From: Lactobacillus sp. ESL0680
Lineage (GTDB): Bacteria; Bacillota; Bacilli; Lactobacillales; Lactobacillaceae
DNA length: 64,000 bases
Direction: 5' to 3'
Assembly (NCBI RefSeq): GCF_029392855.1
Contig: NZ_CP113945.1
Location: forward strand, 1,488,001-1,552,000
Shown here: positions 53,320 through 62,099 of the stretch, piece by piece
Layout of the letters: each line of letters opens with the position of its first letter
How positions within the stretch are numbered: the stretch's first letter is position 1
The notes under the pieces: generated by a model
Databases searched by the model: none
What the model was told of the DNA's origin: nothing
The model's input: the letters and a program-made list of their open reading frames with translations, nothing else
Made by a program: the position numbers and the translations under genes

Positions 53320-54864
53320 TTATTTTATTATTTTATTTTGATTTATGACAAATTTGACCCAATATTGCCATACACCTTCAGGAGAAAAGCGCTTAGCATT
53401 CTCATATGCTCCCTGACTCAAGTTTTCTCTTAACTTTTTATCACCGAAAAATTGCTCAATTTTTTGTTCTAAAAGCTTCGTATTGCCATCAGGAACTAAA
53501 AAGCCACTCTTGTTATCTTGAATTAAATCAGACGGACCATAATTAATGTCATACGAAATAACAGGCACACCATGCGATTGTGCCTCAACTATACAAAGAG
53601 GCGCACCTTCATAGCGTGAAGATAATATCATCAGTTGAGCATCATCGTATACCTTATTAACGTCTTGCACATAACCCTTAAAGCTAATAGCATTTTCCAT
53701 GTTAAGCGTTTTAACTAACTCTCTTAGTTTCTTTTCTTCTTTTCCATTGTCGCCATCGTTACCATAACCATAAATATCAAAAGTTAAATTTGAATTTTTT
53801 TGATAAACTTTCGTAAACACATTAATCGCATCATCAAGTCTCTTTTGATAATCCAATCTTGCGACTGCAATAATCTTGCCATTTGTTCGCTGCTTCATTG
53901 AAATATGTGGTGCCTGCAATTGCGATTTAGGAACTATTCCAACTGGAATTGCAACAATTGGAACCCTTGTCTGCAGTCTTGCTCGCATATCTTTGGCTTG
54001 CTTTTCAGTTGGAACTACGACAATACTTGTTTTTCTTAACTGATCTGTATTAGCAATTGAGGGATAGGTAAGCGGGGAGTTCATTGGATCCCAATAGTCA
54101 CGAAAATGGATATTATGGAAGTGTTCAATCTTTCTTGCTTTTGTTTTCATATTAAGCATAGGCAAATTAGTAATATTACTTCTATCAGAAATAAAGGTTG
54201 ATTTTTCACCACTTGTAGCATCAGATTTATTCAAATGATCCAACATAATAGTAAAAGCTTGACCCAAGTTCATTAGCGAATACAATGTGCCATCTACATC
54301 AGTTAATTGAATATTAGTTACTGCCAAAAAATCTGGTCTCTTAGCACATGAAGTTTCACAATAAATTGTACCATCAGGTTTATGGAACTGTTCCACTTCC
54401 ATTAATTTGGAATTTGTACCATAAAATTGTGTTACGCTAAGAAATCCTCTATAATCATACAAATCCTTTTTGGTACAATCACCGTCACCATTCAAATATT
54501 CAACTGTATCAAGTTGCCTACTGTTTGGAAGCAGATTAATAATCATTGTTTTCCGTGATTCATCATAAATTTCGTAACCGTTACCTGTCCTTACTTTTTT
54601 AGCAAAGTTCGGTAATGGCAATTGATCGATGGTCATTACTCTAGACTTAAATTTAATTGTCCCCGCAAAATAATCATACATATTAATATAATCATCATCA
54701 GTTAGACCATAAGACTTAATATTTCGATGTGCAAAACGATCATAGCCAAAAGTAACTATTTTAGTATTAACGTTAAATTCTTGAAATAATTTTAGTCGCT
54801 TAATCTCTGCATGTTCAATTCCAGAGCTATTTAAATCTATTTTATTATTTAAAAAATAATACAT
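53320..54864 (-). CDS. GT4-family glycosyltransferase (GtfA/TagE-like)
   Basis: 514 residues with two Rossmann halves. The C-terminal half has IIAVARLDYQKRLDDAI, IYGYGNDGDNGKEEKKL, FKGYVQDV and EGAPLCIVEAQSHGVPVI, where the two glutamates of the E-x7-E donor motif are visible. The N-terminal half has about 200 residues of the extended type seen in GtfA/TagE enzymes, which add GlcNAc or glucose to serine-rich proteins or glycerol-phosphate polymers. It is encoded next to a serine-rich surface protein and just before slpA, so it may glycosylate one of them. No GtfB-like partner is in the window. Confidence 0.85.
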   Translation of the reverse strand: MYYFLNNKIDLNSSGIEHAEIKRLKLFQEFNVNTKIVTFGYDRFAHRNIKSYGLTDDDYINMYDYFAGTIKFKSRVMTIDQLPLPNFAKKVRTGNGYEIYDESRKTMIINLLPNSRQLDTVEYLNGDGDCTKKDLYDYRGFLSVTQFYGTNSKLMEVEQFHKPDGTIYCETSCAKRPDFLAVTNIQLTDVDGTLYSLMNLGQAFTIMLDHLNKSDATSGEKSTFISDRSNITNLPMLNMKTKARKIEHFHNIHFRDYWDPMNSPLTYPSIANTDQLRKTSIVVVPTEKQAKDMRARLQTRVPIVAIPVGIVPKSQLQAPHISMKQRTNGKIIAVARLDYQKRLDDAINVFTKVYQKNSNLTFDIYGYGNDGDNGKEEKKLRELVKTLNMENAISFKGYVQDVNKVYDDAQLMILSSRYEGAPLCIVEAQSHGVPVISYDINYGPSDLIQDNKSGFLVPDGNTKLLEQKIEQFFGDKKLRENLSQGAYENAKRFSPEGVWQYWVKFVINQNKIIK

Positions 54865-54960
54865 TTTTCTCCTGCCTCATTAATGTTGATATTATTCTAT
54901 ATATATTCATAATAGACTTAGATTTCAGTAAATCAAGCTGCTGTTAAAAATTTTCAGCAC

Positions 54961-54990
54961 AAAAAAAGCGGTGGAATTTTCCATCGCTTT
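54961..54990 (-). terminator. Terminator of slpA
   Basis: AAAGCGGTGGAA / TTCCATCGCTTT, 12-bp stem with one G-U and a 2-base loop; strong T run on the minus strand. Confidence 0.92.
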
Positions 54991-55011
54991 TTCTTAGATA
55001 CAATATATCAA

Positions 55012-56796
55012 TTATTTAACGATATCAGCGTTAACAACCTTGATGTATTGACCCTTAGCAATTCTGTAGTACTTTTGACCATTCTTGAAAGTGAATGAAG
55101 AACCGTAAACAGTTACAGTTGAACCTTTCAATAACTTCTTGTGGTTAGCACGTTTCTTGCTAGTCTTGTAGATGTATGAGTTGTGGTTCAAAGTTGCCTT
55201 GTAACCATCAACGTTACCAGCATCGATGTATTGACCATCACCAACTTGGTAAGCTTCAGTACCATCGTTAAGCTTAGTCTTGTCACCGTAAACAGTAGTG
55301 TTAGTGTATGAACCAATCTTCTTAGTACCTACACGCTTGTGATCCTTGTCGTAGATGTAAGCATTGTGCATAACAGTTACAGTAGATTGCTTTGCAGGCT
55401 TGAAAGTACCATCAACGTATTGTGCTTCAACATATTGGTTAGAATCAGCACTGTTAATACGCACATATTTCTTACCGTCAACAGTTACTTGTCCATAAGT
55501 TGCAACTTGTGAACCATTAGAAACAGTTGTTGTAGTCTTAGTTACAACATTTCCACTAATTGTATAAACTGGAATATCTGCATCAGATTGAACAGTCTTG
55601 TAATCAGCATTAGGATCACCAACAGTAAAGTTAAATACAACACTAGAAGTCAATCCATCAGCATTTGTTGCACTAACAGTTACAGGATATACACCAGCAA
55701 CCTTAGTATTTACTTTACTAATATCAGCTTTCACTGATACAGTATTAGTTGTATGTCCATTTACTGTAGCTACAAAAGCACTCTCGATTTTCTTTTCATC
55801 AACAGTTCCGTTAACACCAGCTGAAGCAAAATCTTTCTTGTTTGCACTAGACAATTCAATAGTTTGATTTTGACCCATGTAACTCTTTTGGTTCAACCAA
55901 ATAACTGGATATACTAATTTATCATCACCGTTACTTGAAACTTTCATATTAGCAGTTAAAGTAGCAGTTTTACCATTATCTGCAGTTACAGTAATAGGAA
56001 CAACGAAATCAGTTGCTGGAATATCAAAAGTACCATCATCTTTAATTGTAATTCCATTAGTTGCTAATGCTGATTGAACTGCTGACTTAACTGCTGATTC
56101 ATAAGCTGCTTTTGAGACAACAGTAGTACCTGTGGAAGCAATCTTAAAGTTGCTTACGATATAATCAGTAATACCTTTAACACTGTTACTTGCACCCTTT
56201 ATAATAGGAACTTTAATAGATGAAATTTGTTTGTTATTTCCATCCAAAAAGTATGGAGCACCAGTTTTTGATGAATCTTGAACAGTAAAAGCTGAACTAA
56301 CTACAGTTATAGGACGTGTAATACTTCCAAAGCCATCAGTTGTTCTGCTTTGATTATTTACAATTACAGTACCGTTTATAGTATCTAAGCCACCAAGTTG
56401 AACTTGTTGCAATGCAGCAACGTATGTTCCACCTTTTTCAAGCTTTTGAACAGGTACTGCATTATCTTTAATTGTACCATCAGCATTAAGATCTGAAGCA
56501 TTATATACATTTGCTTTTTTGTCATTAGCAATAGCAATTTTACCAGCACTAGCAGTTAAGCTTGCCTTAACTGCTGAAGCTGGGCCTTCAGTTAAACTTG
56601 TAGCATTATCAATATTTAAAGTTACAAGTATGTTCTTAGCTGCAGTTGTAGCACTACCATTTCCATTTACAGAAACAGGTACACTACCATTTGAAGTAGT
56701 ATCAGCTGAAACAGCAGTAACAGCACTAGTAGCAACTGGAGCAACAGCTAATAAAGCAGCTGCAGCAGCACTAACAATTCTATAATTTTTCTTCAT
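55012..56796 (-). CDS. slpA: S-layer protein (SlpA type)
   Basis: 594 residues: signal peptide (to about residue 32, VTAVSADT), a variable N-terminal self-assembly region rich in Thr/Val/Asn/Ser, and two conserved C-terminal SLAP wall-binding repeats (MHNAYIYDKDHKRVGTKK and LNHNSYIYKTSKKRANHK). It forms the crystalline outer coat by binding secondary wall polymers. Codons are few and highly biased, as expected of an abundant protein. The ATG at 56796 is preceded by AAGGAGGA. The long leader with a stable hairpin at 56940-56968 is typical of slpA transcripts. Confidence 0.95.
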   Translation of the reverse strand: MKKNYRIVSAAAAALLAVAPVATSAVTAVSADTTSNGSVPVSVNGNGSATTAAKNILVTLNIDNATSLTEGPASAVKASLTASAGKIAIANDKKANVYNASDLNADGTIKDNAVPVQKLEKGGTYVAALQQVQLGGLDTINGTVIVNNQSRTTDGFGSITRPITVVSSAFTVQDSSKTGAPYFLDGNNKQISSIKVPIIKGASNSVKGITDYIVSNFKIASTGTTVVSKAAYESAVKSAVQSALATNGITIKDDGTFDIPATDFVVPITVTADNGKTATLTANMKVSSNGDDKLVYPVIWLNQKSYMGQNQTIELSSANKKDFASAGVNGTVDEKKIESAFVATVNGHTTNTVSVKADISKVNTKVAGVYPVTVSATNADGLTSSVVFNFTVGDPNADYKTVQSDADIPVYTISGNVVTKTTTTVSNGSQVATYGQVTVDGKKYVRINSADSNQYVEAQYVDGTFKPAKQSTVTVMHNAYIYDKDHKRVGTKKIGSYTNTTVYGDKTKLNDGTEAYQVGDGQYIDAGNVDGYKATLNHNSYIYKTSKKRANHKKLLKGSTVTVYGSSFTFKNGQKYYRIAKGQYIKVVNADIVK

Positions 56797-56939
56797 GTGG
56801 TCTTCCTCCTTGTGTATATACAAAATCGTAATAGACTATAGGTTCAGTCGCATTGAGCCTACATTGTTACAACATTCTTCAAGTCAAAATCATAAGTTTA
56901 TAACTCTTATGAGGTAGCTTATCTGGCTGAAGAACCCGC

Positions 56940-56968
56940 ATGCGTACAGGTTTGCAAACCTGAAGCAT
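56940..56968 (-). promoter_or_regulatory. Stem-loop in the slpA leader
   Basis: CAGGTTTG/CAAACCTG is a 16-base perfect palindrome (56947-56962), with outer ATGC/GCAT arms. It probably stabilises the long leader mRNA. Confidence 0.6.
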
Positions 56969-56991
56969 AGCTATTACTTACCACGCTTCAT

Positions 56992-57020
56992 ATTGTACTA
57001 ACCTTTTAGCTAAATTGCAA
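56992..57020 (-). promoter_or_regulatory. Candidate slpA promoter
   Basis: TTGCAA (57020-57015), 17 bases, TACAAT (56997-56992). It would give a leader of about 190 bases. A second A/T-rich promoter-like stretch lies near 57080. Confidence 0.55.
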
Positions 57021-57242
57021 GGTGTTACGGTATTTTACACACTTTTGTAATAAACGTTTTCACTAACTTTTTAAAAGTATAATTTTGTCACAAGCAAACA
57101 AATCCCTATCTAGCAATGTATTTGCCATAATTTTTTCTTAAAGTTTACATGATAATTTTTTGATTTTGCATAAATTTTACAAAATAATAACAAAATGATT
57201 TGTAAATAACTTTTTATATAGAAACTTTAAAATCATTTTTAA

Positions 57243-57396
57243 CAAAAAAATACCGCTCGTGTAGAACGGTATTTCAAAAGTGTGTTTGGATGATCGCGAA
57301 GTTAGTGTATAAGATAAACTGTTAGAGAAGGTTCTACTACTCAGACGTGATCATCCTTAAAAGTGCTAGAAAAGAAATTTGTGAGTAGCATAACCA
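57243..57396 (-). ncRNA. Candidate small RNA upstream of slpA
   Basis: Minus strand: an extended -10 (TGCTATAAT at 57410-57402) precedes about 150 bases with no ORF of note. These contain an 11-bp stem GGATGATCACG / CGCGATCATCC (57346-57356 with 57288-57298) and end in a perfect terminator (57248-57274 plus T run). A GTAGAAC element inside the first hairpin loop is complementary to GTTCTAC in the terminator loop region. No known RNA family is recognised. Confidence 0.5.
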
Positions 57397-57401
57397 CGTA
57401 T

Positions 57402-57410
57402 ATTATAGCA
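57402..57410 (-). promoter_or_regulatory. Extended -10 promoter of the small RNA
   Basis: TGCTATAAT, the TGn extended -10 form; no good -35 is seen. Confidence 0.5.
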
Positions 57411-57624
57411 TTGTTTAATAAATAGCGCATACATTTTTGACCAATTGTTGGTATTGGTTTTTTAATTTAGAGGCTCTAACTACTGATATTACAGTATTTT
57501 CAAGCAAATGGTTTTCGTTAAATAATAGCCGAAAACGCCCGCAAAAGCAGCCAATAATCTAGTTAATATATACAAGAATATATTATATCAAATATCGCCT
57601 AAAACCTTTTCACCCAAATTTTCC
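57411..57624. other. Intergenic stretch with no gene seen
   Basis: A/T-rich DNA between the small RNA and the DUF2922 gene's terminator. It contains a short dyad TACTG-N6-CAGTA near 57487 but no credible ORF. Confidence 0.6.
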
Positions 57625-57670
57625 ACAAAAATAAAGAGGCAGTACACCCTTCACGAATGCTTGCCCCTTT
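57625..57670 (-). terminator. Terminator of the DUF1659/DUF2922 operon
   Basis: AAAGAGGCA / TGCCCCTTT, 9 bp with one G-U, long loop, then TATTTTTG on the minus strand. Confidence 0.75.
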
Positions 57671-57713
57671 AAAAAATTATCGCTTAAAAAACTCTCTAAT
57701 TGTCCTAATTATG

Positions 57714-57989
57714 TTAGCCAACCTGACTAGGATTAGCAGGCTGTTCTGGCTTACTTGCAGCATCGTCAAACATATCAGTAACAGTCCGTTCAATGTATGC
57801 AGCAGATTGAGGAATCTTATACAGATCAACTCCATCCTTTTGGAAGGCATCAGCCTTGACGATTGTGTCCATTGCTGCCTTAACTGCAGCTGGCTCTAAG
57901 TTGCTTGCCGCATCAGGCAGAGATAAGCTAGTCCGCTTATTTGCACCATTTAAAAATGTTAATTGTAAAGTCTTTGTTGTCTTAGTCAT
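57714..57989 (-). CDS. DUF2922 family protein
   Basis: 91 residues beginning MTKTTKTLQLTFLNGANKRTS, with the family pattern LPDAASNLEPAAVKAAMDTIV and a tail IERTVTDMF. DUF2922 proteins are small cytoplasmic proteins of unknown function that are nearly always encoded next to DUF1659, as here. Confidence 0.8.
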   Translation of the reverse strand: MTKTTKTLQLTFLNGANKRTSLSLPDAASNLEPAAVKAAMDTIVKADAFQKDGVDLYKIPQSAAYIERTVTDMFDDAASKPEQPANPSQVG

Positions 57990-58032
57990 TATTTTTACCC
58001 CTATTCTTTCTCAATAATCGCTTGATTTTATC

Positions 58033-58251
58033 CTAATCTGCCAATGGTACGAGTTGTTTTTGAATTAAAATCGCAGCACCGAGTTTGTCACCTTGCAATG
58101 CTGCCAAGGCCGTCCCAACATCTGCTAGTCCAGAAGCTGTTACTCCTTCTTTGACATTGTTAAAGATGCGGCTCTTAGCACCGTCGCCGTCAACGTATTT
58201 TTCATTCAAAAAAGTATATTGGATTGATTGATCTGATAATTCAAAGTTCAT
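58033..58251 (-). CDS. DUF1659 family protein
   Basis: 72 residues: FLNEKYVDGDGAKSRIFNNVKEG and LADVGTALAALQGDKL match the DUF1659 pattern. It is the first gene of a pair with DUF2922, with AAGGAAGG before the ATG. Function is unknown. A dyad in its leader lies at 58288-58320. Confidence 0.75.
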   Translation of the reverse strand: MNFELSDQSIQYTFLNEKYVDGDGAKSRIFNNVKEGVTASGLADVGTALAALQGDKLGAAILIQKQLVPLAD

Positions 58252-58287
58252 AATTGTTACCTTCCTTAGTAATTAATAATTGCGTTT

Positions 58288-58320
58288 GTGTAAGTGACCC
58301 GCGCGTCAGATGTCTTACAC
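58288..58320 (-). promoter_or_regulatory. Nested dyad in the DUF1659 leader
   Basis: GTGTAAG / CTTACAC outer arms with an inner TGAC-N6-GTCA; may be an operator or an mRNA hairpin. Confidence 0.45.
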
Positions 58321-58643
58321 TATTACTAACGAATTGAAACCGCCAAGTGTAACATTTTTGTTGAAAGAATTTGGGTAACTGCAGATTAAGCCGCAAAAAA
58401 TCTTACTTATACCAAAAGACTACTGCATTGCAGTAGCCCTTCAGTAGTATATTTATTGTTTTTTCTAGGCAGCCAATCTTTTGACTGCTGATAATAATTT
58501 GCCATCACGAATTTCTACAGCTTACACCTGCTCTCATCTTTTAGCGGCAAGACAATCATGATCTAGTTTCATTAATTGTATTGCCTAACTAATACACTAT
58601 TATATATTGGCTAAAAAGTCAACTGATACTAAGGATTGTCGCA

Positions 58644-58670
58644 ACAAAAAAGACTACTTACATAGTCCTC
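58644..58670 (-). terminator. Terminator of the nuclease gene
   Basis: AGGACTA / TAGTCTT stem (one G-U), then TTTTTG on the minus strand, right after the stop at 58679. Confidence 0.75.
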
Positions 58671-58678
58671 TTGTTAAA

Positions 58679-59539
58679 TTATTCAGCTACCTGCATTTCA
58701 TGATTAACCTTGGCGCGGCCATTAGCGTAATCGAAAATATAGTCAGGCTGCACATTAAACAGGTACACATTGAAGTCAAGACTGCCGTCAGTCGCAACGG
58801 CTTGTAAATTAATCCCGCGTGCCATCAGCTCATTATCACGAAAAATCGGCGTTGCCTGATAAATAACCTTCTTATTAGCCCGCAATGCTGCCCTAATCTT
58901 ACTTTCAAAAATTGTCTGGATCTTCTGGTTGGAAAACGCGGTCTGCGTAAAGAGGTTCTTAGGATTATTCTGGTCTCCTGATTGATTATCTGGGTTGTAA
59001 TTGCCCTCCTGGTCAATCCCAGCTGACACGGAATAGGCAATCATATGCCCGCGGTTATATAGTTGTGTCTGTCCGCGATGATTATAATGCCATGCCGTTG
59101 GCTCAACGAACTGACGCACACGTAAACTATCATTAGCCACGTTCCGTCTTTCTAAGAAGGCAGTATTGGAGCGTGATGTCCGGTTCAAACTGTCCAGATC
59201 AGAATAAATTACGCGGTTAATCTTCCATGCACCCTTAATCAAGGTCGAATGGTCATCATTCACCGTAATATATGCCTTACTGCCACTCTTAAAGTTCAAT
59301 TGCGCCAACTTTTGGTAGTCTTTTTGCGCAAGACCGCCATAAACCTTGGATGCCGTCTGCGCCTTACCCACATCAGCAGTCTGCGGGTTCTTACCAGTTA
59401 ATTGGTTAACCAAGTGATTGCCGCTGGAGTCGCTGCCGCCCTTAGTCGAGACACCCCACACGAGGGCAATCAAAATAATCACAACTGTCCAAAAGTTGCT
59501 GCTTTTCTTACTAGTTCGTTTACTTCGCCTGCGCGCCAT
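58679..59539 (-). CDS. DNA/RNA non-specific endonuclease, membrane-anchored (EndA/NUC1-like)
   Basis: 286 residues: a basic start, a membrane anchor (about 16-33, FWTVVIILIALVWGVS), and a beta-beta-alpha metal nuclease domain with NRGHMIAYSVSAG (the D/N-R-G-H catalytic motif) followed by NNPKNLFTQTAFSNQ (metal-binding Asn). The family degrades extracellular DNA; EndA of pneumococcus makes single-stranded DNA for uptake. AAGGAG precedes the ATG. Confidence 0.88.
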   Translation of the reverse strand: MARRRSKRTSKKSSNFWTVVIILIALVWGVSTKGGSDSSGNHLVNQLTGKNPQTADVGKAQTASKVYGGLAQKDYQKLAQLNFKSGSKAYITVNDDHSTLIKGAWKINRVIYSDLDSLNRTSRSNTAFLERRNVANDSLRVRQFVEPTAWHYNHRGQTQLYNRGHMIAYSVSAGIDQEGNYNPDNQSGDQNNPKNLFTQTAFSNQKIQTIFESKIRAALRANKKVIYQATPIFRDNELMARGINLQAVATDGSLDFNVYLFNVQPDYIFDYANGRAKVNHEMQVAE

Positions 59540-59605
59540 GAAATTTGCTCCTTAATTAATATTCATTAAGTATAGTCAATCGAACTGTTGTTTGCAATCT
59601 TTGCA

Positions 59606-59641
59606 ATAAAAAAGCACCCATAATCAATTATGGTGCGCTTT
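59606..59641 (-). terminator. Terminator of the exonuclease operon
   Basis: AAAGCACCCATAA / TTATGGTGCGCTTT, one bulge, then TTTTTTATT on the minus strand. Confidence 0.85.
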
Positions 59642-59659
59642 AACTATTGTGAAGTCGGT

Positions 59660-60613
59660 CTAGCCTCTAGCCCATTCATCAAGCAGGTTAAGGAAGAACC
59701 CTTCTGACCAGCGCTTAATTTTACTGCCTGATTGATTAAATTCCTGAGCCTGTTGCCAAACAGCATTATTTTTATCAAAGAAATCATGGTCGCCCATAAT
59801 CAAGTAATCAGTATCAGGAGCAATTTGCACTTGCGCCTGACCGCCTAGATTATTAACCAGCTGCATTGCTTCATCACTGGCCATCCCCAAATTACCAGTA
59901 AAGACAATCTTCTTATGGTTAACCGGATTGTGCAGCCCTAATTGCCAAGATTCCAGTTCATCTGCCAGTAAGTCTAGATTTTTCACCTTGCTTTGAGCTT
60001 GCTTGAGCAGTTCAGGTGTAAAGTGCTCACGAAAATCATCGTAGACCTTTTTCGTATCGATTGAGTCTGCTAGACCGTGGTGCTGCTCTTCTTGGGCAAT
60101 CCCGGCCCGCTGGATACAATCAATTAGCCGATTATGCTGGCGCGGATAATATGCTCGAGCCAGCCGCAGGACATCAACATAATCATTGTTTAATTCTGGC
60201 AGCTTGAATTTTTTCGTCAAATCATACAAGAAATTCAGGTCAAAGTTAACGTTATAGCCGGCAATCACATCATCCCCGATAAACTCGCGAAATTCAGTCA
60301 TTGCCTGCTTCACAGGGACACCCTCATCAAGCAGCTGCTGCTCGGTAATCCCATTCAGCTTGGTAATGAATGCCGGCACCTTATTAGAACGCGGATAAAA
60401 TACCAAGTTGCTGTACTGCGCGACAATTTCATTGTTGCGAACCTTCACGCCACCCAGTTCCGTCACATGATCGCGGTAAGGATTAAGGCCGGTAGTTTCA
60501 ATATCCAGCATCGTGTAGTCAGACAAAAAATCCGGCAGCTCTTGCCCCTTGCCGCGCAACTTATCTTGGGCACCCGAAACATGCAGTACCCCATTTTTAA
60601 CAAAAATACTCAT
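59660..60613 (-). CDS. DnaQ-like 3'-5' exonuclease with C-terminal BRCT domain
   Basis: 317 residues: an exonuclease domain with DIETTG near 37, YNVNFDLNFLYD near 120 and HHGLADSIDT near 180 (the DEDDh set), then a BRCT domain (about 225-317; KIVFTGNLGMASDEAMQLVNNLGGQ, DTDYLIMGDHD). This is the PolC-like epsilon plus BRCT form found in lactobacilli, presumably in DNA repair. Last gene of a tight operon with DUF3290, DUF421 and a sirtuin-like gene. Confidence 0.88.
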   Translation of the reverse strand: MSIFVKNGVLHVSGAQDKLRGKGQELPDFLSDYTMLDIETTGLNPYRDHVTELGGVKVRNNEIVAQYSNLVFYPRSNKVPAFITKLNGITEQQLLDEGVPVKQAMTEFREFIGDDVIAGYNVNFDLNFLYDLTKKFKLPELNNDYVDVLRLARAYYPRQHNRLIDCIQRAGIAQEEQHHGLADSIDTKKVYDDFREHFTPELLKQAQSKVKNLDLLADELESWQLGLHNPVNHKKIVFTGNLGMASDEAMQLVNNLGGQAQVQIAPDTDYLIMGDHDFFDKNNAVWQQAQEFNQSGSKIKRWSEGFFLNLLDEWARG

Positions 60614-60625
60614 ACTAACTTCCCA

Positions 60626-61441
60626 CTATTTCTGCACTAAGTCCGCAATTAAAGCTGCTGCACCATTACCGACTGCCGCACTGCGGTCTTGCAAATTATC
60701 CGGCAGCAGTTCTTCTTCTAGGTCTGCCGCCACATACGACCACTGCGGGAACTGCTGCACCAACTGAACAATCGGCTCAAGCAGCTGGGGACTTGTATCA
60801 TCAACGCCCAGTTCCAAGAAGACCACGCGCTTATCTTCATTCCCCGTCAAAAACCAGCGAAAACGTGTATTAGCATCGGTATCTGGATAAAAGTGCTCGT
60901 TCAACGGCATCTGTAATTCCATTGGCTGACCGCAAACCTTACATTTAGGTACCAAATTTGCATCCGCCGCGTTTTTAGCTGCAAATTCTGCCACAACTGC
61001 GCGATCATCCTCTAAGCCATGATTAATACCGCTCGAGCACTGCATCTTGGTCCAATCACCAAAGGCATTAAAAATTCGGTTCTTGTTAAAGCCCGCCGTT
61101 TCAAAAAAGTGACCAAAAGTCGAAGTGGCAATGAAGTATTCTTTCTTGCCAATCAACTGCTTTAATTGTCGCATTGTCTTGCTCGGCTGATAAGATAGTG
61201 AATATTTCTGTACCAGCTGACTCCAAAAAAGCCACTGCTCCTGCCACGACGTTAATTTCTTGTCCAGAGCATCCCCAATCGTATGCACATCATACTTTTG
61301 CGCAATCGTTGGAAACTCTTGGTCAAACTTTTCTTGCGCTAAAATATCCAACCCTTCAATCTGCGCCATGCCATTACCAGCAGTCACAATAACTACTTCG
61401 GCATCCGCCAGCAGTTTTTTTGCCTTGTCTATATTATCCAT
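60626..61441 (-). CDS. Sirtuin-fold protein, SirTM-like with an altered active site
   Basis: 271 residues with a Rossmann start VVIVTAGNGMAQIEGLDIL and a zinc-ribbon pair CKVCGQPM, as in Sir2 proteins. The central stretch YFIATSTFGHFFETAGFNKNRIFNAFGDW is in the position of the T-N-x-D and catalytic His/Gln-G-D motifs, but the Asn is replaced by Ser and the His/Gln by Phe. It most resembles the SirTM (ADP-ribosylating) class of lactic acid bacteria, though the usual partner genes (macrodomain, LplA2, GcvH-L) are absent. Possibly catalytically impaired. In a tight operon. Confidence 0.75.
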   Translation of the reverse strand: MDNIDKAKKLLADAEVVIVTAGNGMAQIEGLDILAQEKFDQEFPTIAQKYDVHTIGDALDKKLTSWQEQWLFWSQLVQKYSLSYQPSKTMRQLKQLIGKKEYFIATSTFGHFFETAGFNKNRIFNAFGDWTKMQCSSGINHGLEDDRAVVAEFAAKNAADANLVPKCKVCGQPMELQMPLNEHFYPDTDANTRFRWFLTGNEDKRVVFLELGVDDTSPQLLEPIVQLVQQFPQWSYVAADLEEELLPDNLQDRSAAVGNGAAALIADLVQK

Positions 61442-61452
61442 AATTTCCTTTT

Positions 61453-62088
61453 CTAATTATCGTGATAACCCGTAAACGACAGCTTACCATGATTAAAATC
61501 AGCCAAAAAAACGTCGCTCACGTTCTGATAGCCAGCTTTGCGTGCTTCTTCTTTAAGCCAATCATTATCTTTATGAATTAATTCAAGCACATCTTGGTTA
61601 ACTTGACCATCATTAATAATAGGGAAGCGAATATTTGTTTCATCTTTTTGAATAACGGTTAACTGCCCATTCTTTTCAAAAATACAGTTCTTAACGTTTT
61701 CAACCGAATAGATCCCCTGACTACGCAGCTTAAACATTAACTCATTAGCCGAAATTCCCGCCATTAAGCAGTTGCGCACCAGCACCTTACCTTCTTTAAT
61801 CACCTGAATTGGCTTGCCGTCAATCACATTGCGCACCCAATTATTGTGCTCACGAGCGAACTTAAGGATGAAAACAACTAACGTCCACACAATCAATACC
61901 AGCAAAAACTGCAGAACAGAAATATTAGCATTGTAAATCACGCCGCCGATAATGCCACCAAGGACGTAATTCTGCAGTTGGTCAAGCGCGGTTGTCGGTG
62001 CCAAGTTGCTTTTACCAAAAACATTAATCTGAAAAATCAGGGTTAACACACCAAGGGCAAATTTAATAAAAAGTTGCAAATAATCCAT
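61453..62088 (-). CDS. DUF421/YetF family membrane protein
   Basis: 211 residues: three N-terminal helices (about 5-75) and a cytoplasmic YetF-type domain (VIKEGKVLVRNCLMAGISANELMFKLRSQGI). Function unknown. Its neighbour DUF3290 and this protein are commonly paired in lactobacilli. TAGGAGG precedes the ATG. Confidence 0.88.
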   Translation of the reverse strand: MDYLQLFIKFALGVLTLIFQINVFGKSNLAPTTALDQLQNYVLGGIIGGVIYNANISVLQFLLVLIVWTLVVFILKFAREHNNWVRNVIDGKPIQVIKEGKVLVRNCLMAGISANELMFKLRSQGIYSVENVKNCIFEKNGQLTVIQKDETNIRFPIINDGQVNQDVLELIHKDNDWLKEEARKAGYQNVSDVFLADFNHGKLSFTGYHDN

Positions 62089-62099
62089 GATTAAGCCTC

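Larger units (their letters stand above)
58252..58678. other. 427-base gap between the DUF1659 gene and the nuclease gene
   Basis: Holds the dyad at 58288-58320, a perfect hairpin CTACTGCA/TGCAGTAG at 58420-58436, a terminator at 58644-58670, and a short minus-strand stretch (58466-58520) reading AVEIRDGKLLSAVKRLAA before a stop. The latter may be the remnant of a larger gene. Confidence 0.5.
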
